Source: Lyticum sinuosum
Lineage (GTDB): Bacteria > Pseudomonadota > Alphaproteobacteria > Rickettsiales > Midichloriaceae
Reading direction: 5' to 3'
Assembly: GCF_034471385.1 (NCBI RefSeq)
Contig: NZ_JARGYU010000001.1
Location: 412,984-476,983 of the forward strand
Length of the DNA stretch: 64,000 nucleotides
Part shown: piece by piece, positions 60,281-64,000 of the stretch
Position numbering within the stretch: position 1 is the stretch's first letter
Layout: each line of letters starts with the position of its first letter
Made by a program: the position numbers and the translations under genes
Notes under the pieces: model-generated
The model's input: the letters and a program-made list of their open reading frames with translations, nothing else
Database searches by the model: none
What the model was told of the DNA's origin: nothing

Positions 60281-60601
60281 ATGTTTGCAGTAATAAAAAC
60301 AGGATCCAAGGAATATATGATTCATGTTGGATCAATAATAAAAACAGAGAAGATTAATACATTAGCTGGAGAGAATATTACTATAAAAAATGTTGTCTTA
60401 TACAGCAATAATGATAGGTTGATTTCAGGCACTGCCGCTTGTTCTGCTGCAAATGTAGAAGTTGATTGTACTGTATTAGAACAAAAAAAAGATAAAAAAA
60501 TTATAATATTTAAGAAAAAACGTCGTCATAATTATAAGAAAAAATTGGGTCATAGACAAAAAGTAAGTATCCTTAAAGTTGTTAGTATCAGAGTAAATTA
60601 A
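60281..60601 (+). CDS. rplU: 50S ribosomal protein L21
   Basis: L21 (106 residues, normal): starts MFAVIKTGSKEYMIHVG, ends with the basic KKKRRHNYKKKLGHRQKVSILKV motif typical of the family. It pairs with rpmA, 214 nt downstream, as in nearly all bacteria. An AGGAAG lies at 60254-60259, too far (over 20 nt) from the ATG to serve as a Shine-Dalgarno. Confidence 0.97.
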   Translation: MFAVIKTGSKEYMIHVGSIIKTEKINTLAGENITIKNVVLYSNNDRLISGTAACSAANVEVDCTVLEQKKDKKIIIFKKKRRHNYKKKLGHRQKVSILKVVSIRVN

Positions 60602-60676
60602 TAAAATATTATTATAATAATATAAAGTTTAGTTATTTATTGTTTTTTTTACCCAGAAAATTATTTGCATCGTAAC

Positions 60677-60706
60677 TTGTTTTTTGATAAATTGTTGATA
60701 TATAAT
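60677..60706 (+). promoter_or_regulatory. Possible promoter of rpmA
   Basis: TTGTTT (60677-60682), 18-nt spacer and TATAAT (60701-60706) lie 110 nt before rpmA, within the long rplU-rpmA spacer. The -35 is only a partial match. Confidence 0.45.
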
Positions 60707-60815
60707 GTGTTAGTATTATTGTATTCTATTAAATATAAGAAAGAATAGTTTACCACAGTATTACAAATTAAAATAAAATATATTAATAAATAAGAATAAA
60801 TTAAATAGATAATTT

Positions 60816-61076
60816 ATGGCAAGTAAAAAAGGAGCTGGTAGTACGAGAAATGGAAGAGACTCGGCTGGTAGAAGATTAGGTGTTAAAAAATTCGGAGGAC
60901 AATTTGTTTCTGCTGGATCAATAATAATTAGACAAAGAGGAACGAAATTTCATCCTGGTAAAAATGTAGGAATTGGAGTAGATCACACAATTTATGCAAA
61001 ACATGATGGTTTTGTATTTTTTAAGAAAAATGGGTTTAAAAGAAGAACTTTTGTTTCAGTGTTGGAAAATTCATAA
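60816..61076 (+). CDS. rpmA: 50S ribosomal protein L27
   Basis: L27 (86 residues): MASKKGAGSTRNGRDSAGRR, then LGVKKFGGQFVSAGSIIIRQ and RGTKFHPGKNVGIGVDHT. Its N-terminus reaches into the peptidyl-transferase centre; it has the plain MASKKG start without the cleavable extension of Firmicutes. It follows rplU. Confidence 0.98.
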   Translation: MASKKGAGSTRNGRDSAGRRLGVKKFGGQFVSAGSIIIRQRGTKFHPGKNVGIGVDHTIYAKHDGFVFFKKNGFKRRTFVSVLENS

Positions 61077-61084
61077 ATAAGGCT

Positions 61085-61110
61085 ATAAAAAGTGGAATTT
61101 TATTTTCCAC
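61085..61110 (-). terminator. Hairpin terminator for the DASS transporter transcript
   Basis: GTGGAA/TTCCAC (61092-61097 / 61105-61110) forms a 6-bp stem. Read on the minus strand it is followed by TTTTTAT (complement of 61085-61091), the shape of an intrinsic terminator for the DASS gene. On the plus strand, after rpmA, the T-run is replaced by A-rich sequence. Confidence 0.45.
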
Positions 61111-61156
61111 AACAAAAAAATAAGTAAAAAAATTCATTATAAAAATCAAACAAGTT

Positions 61157-61178
61157 TTTTATTTTAAAGTAAATTGTA
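61157..61178. repeat. 22-bp dispersed repeat, copy 2
   Basis: Exact match to 13715-13736. The following bases (ATTACTTCTATATTACTTCTAAAAC) repeat the TTACTTCTA motif that forms the inverted repeat arm near copy 1. Confidence 0.5.
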
Positions 61179-61372
61179 TTACTTCTATATTACTTCTAAA
61201 ACTTTTAAATAAATTTTTAAATCTTTAAATTTATTAATATTGAAGTATGTATAATTTATTTATATAGCTTATATTCCATAATATTTTATTATTTTTATAT
61301 AAGTTTTAAGTTTTATTATTTTTATTATATATTTTATATATTTCCTTCTTATTTATATATTTAATACTATTT

Positions 61373-62788
61373 TTATATAGTTATAGCAATAATCCATATA
61401 AAAATATTAAGATTAGTAACATATAATGAGATTTTCCACCATTCTCTCACTGTAAGATGTTGCTTAGCAAATATTGCTGGTCCAGAGCTAAGACCATAAT
61501 GAGTATATCCTCCAGATAAAACTGATAAAGATGAAAATACTAATGTGGAAATAGTAGGATTAAAATTCATATTAACAGCAATATTTAAGCTAATTCCCAT
61601 TAATGTCATGATATGTGCTGTTGTACTAGCAAAAAAGTAATGGCTATATATATAAAATATACCAATAATTATAATTCCTATCAATTTATCTAAATGTTGT
61701 ATTTTATTATTTAAAAGAGATGCAATAAATTCAAAAGAACCACTTTTTCCAACAACATCAGCCATCATTACTAAAATACCATACCAAAATAAACAATCCC
61801 ATGCAGAGCTATTTTTAATTATATCTTGCCAATTTATAATATTTAATAATAACATTATTAATATTATTACCATAGCACTAAGAGTAGAATTTATTCCTGT
61901 AAATTTTTCTGTCATCCAAGAAATAATTAAACAAATAAATAAAATAATCATAATTATCTCTGAAGATCCAATTAAATTAAGTTTTTTTAATTCTTTATTT
62001 GTAATTTCTCTTAGATCTTGTTTACTATTAATTGTAGGTTTTATTAAAAAAAGTAAAATATGTGGTAAAATTATCAAACTAATAAATCCAGGAATAGCAA
62101 ATTTATAAAACCAATCAAACCATGTTATATTTACTCCATAATTTTTTGCTATAGATAATGCTAAAGGATTTGCAGCCATAGCTGTTAAAAACATTGCACT
62201 TGTGATAATATTAGTATGATAAAGTAACATCATAAAAAATTTATTTAATTTTTTATCTTCACCAAAATTTTGTTGATACTGTTCATTGATATTTTGAATA
62301 ATTGGTAACATAATTCCACCTGATCTAGCACTAGCACTTGGAACTAATGGAGCTAGAAGTAATTCTGTAAAAATTATACTATATGAAGTTCCCAGTATAG
62401 TTTTACCAAACTTACATAACATAATATATGCTAAACGTTTCCCTAAGCCTGTCTTTATAATACCATCAGAAAGAAAAAATGCACAAATAACTAACCATGT
62501 TACAGTTGAAGAAAATCCACTAAGCGCAGTATGTATGGTAAGAGATTTTGTTAATGTTGCTACAGTAATCCCGAAAATAGCACATACTCCTAATGGAAGT
62601 ATATTTGTTATAATAAGTATAATTGTTGCAAAAAATATAATTGTAATATGCCAACTTTCATTCTGTATACCAGATGGATTATTTTCCCATATTATATAAA
62701 TAAAAGAAATAAATATAAATATAATAAATATTGGGAAATATTTAGATGATTTAAATGGATTTATTATATTATTTAGTAATTTTTTCAT
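61373..62788 (-). CDS. DASS-family dicarboxylate carrier (2-oxoglutarate/malate translocator type)
   Basis: A 471-residue membrane protein with about 12 hydrophobic segments. FSSLSVLSGGYTHYGLSSGP near the C-terminus (with the preceding MGISLNIAV segment) and PSASARSGGIMLPII, TAMAANPLALSIAK in the N-terminal half match the SODiT1/CitT group of divalent anion:Na+ symporters. It would import or exchange dicarboxylates such as malate or 2-oxoglutarate, feeding the TCA cycle from the host. Direction and substrate are inferred from the family. Confidence 0.9.
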   Translation of the reverse strand: MKKLLNNIINPFKSSKYFPIFIIFIFISFIYIIWENNPSGIQNESWHITIIFFATIILIITNILPLGVCAIFGITVATLTKSLTIHTALSGFSSTVTWLVICAFFLSDGIIKTGLGKRLAYIMLCKFGKTILGTSYSIIFTELLLAPLVPSASARSGGIMLPIIQNINEQYQQNFGEDKKLNKFFMMLLYHTNIITSAMFLTAMAANPLALSIAKNYGVNITWFDWFYKFAIPGFISLIILPHILLFLIKPTINSKQDLREITNKELKKLNLIGSSEIIMIILFICLIISWMTEKFTGINSTLSAMVIILIMLLLNIINWQDIIKNSSAWDCLFWYGILVMMADVVGKSGSFEFIASLLNNKIQHLDKLIGIIIIGIFYIYSHYFFASTTAHIMTLMGISLNIAVNMNFNPTISTLVFSSLSVLSGGYTHYGLSSGPAIFAKQHLTVREWWKISLYVTNLNIFIWIIAITI

Positions 62789-63252
62789 ATTATATTGAAT
62801 AATTATTATATTAATTTGTTTTATTATGTTTAATTATTTTATATTAAAAAATAAATATATAAAAGCCAAAAATCATTTTGAAATGAATGAAATAACACAT
62901 AAAAATAAAATAAAAAAAATAAATTTTTTGTTTACAGTATAAATATCTATAAAAGTAATTAAACTAATACAATTTATTAATAATATAGATTTTATATAAT
63001 AGTATAAATACTATAATTAAAGTATGATAATAATATATATAATCTACATTCATAGTTATATTAAATTTATTAAACTTTTTACTGGGATTATTAATATCAA
63101 TTGTTATCAATTGTTGATTAAAAACATCTATATATAGATTTTATTATTTTTGTAATTTTAATAATATATCAAATTTAATTTCAAATTATAGTATAAAATT
63201 TATAAAATAAAATAGATTTAATAAGAACTAATAACATATAAATTATCTTAAA
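62789..63252. other. 464-nt spacer between divergent DASS gene and nuoC
   Basis: Non-coding, A/T-rich. The only structure is a tandem ATCAATTGTT pair (63096-63115). No tRNA or clear promoter pair can be assigned, though both genes must start from here. Confidence 0.5.
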
Positions 63253-63870
63253 ATGAACTTTGTTAATACAAATAATCAATATATTTATCAAAAATCTGAT
63301 ATATTTCGGATAATTTTTAATACAGTGGCAAAATTTGCTCAAAATGATAGTATAGAATCAATATGTAAAGAAGAAGTTAATAATGAAAAACAAATAATAT
63401 TAAATTCTTATAATAACATATTATCTGTTGCTAAAGAGCTATATTCTATAGGTTTTGAACAACTTATAGATATATGTGGTGTTGATTTTCCAAAAAATAA
63501 TCCTAGATTTCATGTTATTTATAATTTTCTTAGTCTACGTTATAATATAAGATTTAGAGTTAAAATAATGGTAAATGATCAAGAATTTATTCCATCTTTG
63601 ACATCTATATATAAATCATCCGGATGGTATGAACGCGAAATATGGGATATGTTCGGAATAGGTTTTAAAAATCATCCTGATCTTCGTAGAATTTTAACAG
63701 AATATGATTTTGAAGGCCATCCATTGCGTAAAGATTTTCCATTATCTGGGTATACAGAAGTCGTTTACGATAATGAAAAAGAAAAAATAATTCATAGAGA
63801 AATAACTCTACAAAAAGAATATAGAGATTATGATTTTAGTAATTCTTGGAAAGGAACAAAATATTTATAG
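63253..63870 (+). CDS. nuoC: NADH-quinone oxidoreductase subunit C
   Basis: NuoC (205 residues) of respiratory complex I. The diagnostic C-terminal segment is GWYEREIWDMFGIGFKNHPD (about 125-144), followed by LRRILTEYDFEGHPLRKDFP. It lies in the peripheral arm. Neither nuoA/B before nor nuoD directly after is present (only 130 nt remain), so the nuo operon is apparently split. Confidence 0.96.
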   Translation: MNFVNTNNQYIYQKSDIFRIIFNTVAKFAQNDSIESICKEEVNNEKQIILNSYNNILSVAKELYSIGFEQLIDICGVDFPKNNPRFHVIYNFLSLRYNIRFRVKIMVNDQEFIPSLTSIYKSSGWYEREIWDMFGIGFKNHPDLRRILTEYDFEGHPLRKDFPLSGYTEVVYDNEKEKIIHREITLQKEYRDYDFSNSWKGTKYL

Positions 63871-63930
63871 ATTTATAGATTTTATAGATATTGAAGACGT
63901 TAAAATAATAAAAAAAGTATAAAAAAGTAG

Positions 63931-63960
63931 TTGACATACCAAGAAAGATTATAATATGAT
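63931..63960 (+). promoter_or_regulatory. Strong promoter at the window's right edge
   Basis: TTGACA (63931-63936), an 18-nt spacer and TATGAT (63955-63960), 60 nt after nuoC. A transcript would start near 63967 at TATCGGTGGTTATTG. Confidence 0.6.
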
Positions 63961-63966
63961 ATTTGT

Positions 63967-64000
63967 TATCGGTGGTTATTGAAATATGTGATTTCATTTT
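63967..64000 (+). rRNA. Possible 5' end of a 5S rRNA (cut by window edge)
   Basis: Directly after the promoter the sequence ATCGGTGGTTATTGAAATA resembles the usual 5S start (GGTGGTTAT followed by a purine-rich helix II strand and ATGTG). Only about 34 nt are available and the downstream part diverges, so this is a guess from position and a short match. Confidence 0.25.

Overview
The window is a very AT-rich stretch of a reduced alphaproteobacterial genome, almost certainly from an obligate intracellular member of the Rickettsiales or a close relative. The evidence is an alphaproteobacterial-type 16S rRNA gene not linked to 23S/5S, an ATP/ADP translocase (tlc) for taking nucleotides from a host cell, a class I lysyl-tRNA synthetase, a Rickettsia-like family 4 uracil-DNA glycosylase, and a single gene encoding fused RNA polymerase beta and beta' subunits. 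The rpoBC fusion is known from Wolbachia, but Wolbachia lacks tlc, so I do not assign a genus. UGA is used as a stop codon (for example pnp and mlaE), so the genetic code looks standard.

Layout: 0-8.6 kb rpoBC; 8.6-12 kb ribF, efp (minus) and a fatty-acid desaturase; 12.2-17 kb rpsD, truB, rpsO, pnp; 17-18.8 kb miaA and an AlkD-like gene (minus); 19.6-30.5 kb a long minus-strand translation operon fusA-tuf-rpsJ-rplC-rplD-rplW-rplB-rpsS-rplV-rpsC-rplP-rpmC-rpsQ-rplN-rplX-rplE-rpsN, cut off at rpsN and lacking rpsL/rpsG upstream; 30.7-31.5 kb rnpA and rpmH; 31.9-35.3 kb UDG, bamB-like, ispH; 35.3-42.4 kb engB, murC, bamD, an rplP fragment, tlc and an unrecognised membrane protein; 42.5-50 kb gmk, a second unrecognised membrane protein, typA, an ABC exporter, rbfA and a DsbA-like protein; 50-52.5 kb 16S rRNA and sodB; 53-64 kb ispE, lysS, an MHS-type transporter, mlaE/mlaF, a GST-like protein, rplU/rpmA, a DASS dicarboxylate carrier and nuoC. 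No tRNA gene, CRISPR array or insertion sequence was seen.

The most striking observation is at the 3' end of the 16S rRNA. The anti-Shine-Dalgarno core, normally CCTCC after GGATTA/GGATCA, reads CCTAC here. Across essentially all genes in the window, including tuf, fusA and the ribosomal proteins, no purine-rich Shine-Dalgarno element precedes the start codon; upstream sequence is A/T only, often ending TTATATG. Together these suggest translation initiation without SD pairing.

Other signs of genome decay and local duplication: a 149-bp rplP fragment on the opposite strand about 16 kb from the intact gene, a 91-bp triplication of the engB 3' end, nested repeats after sodB, several 10-18 bp tandem duplications in spacers, a RibF whose riboflavin-kinase half is unrecognisable, an L5 protein lacking about 28 N-terminal residues, and Asn/Lys-rich low-complexity tails or inserts in several proteins. 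Functionally the region combines core transcription/translation, retained outer-membrane biogenesis (BamB, BamD, MlaEF), isoprenoid (IspE, IspH) and lipid II (MurC) steps, and import of host ATP and dicarboxylates.
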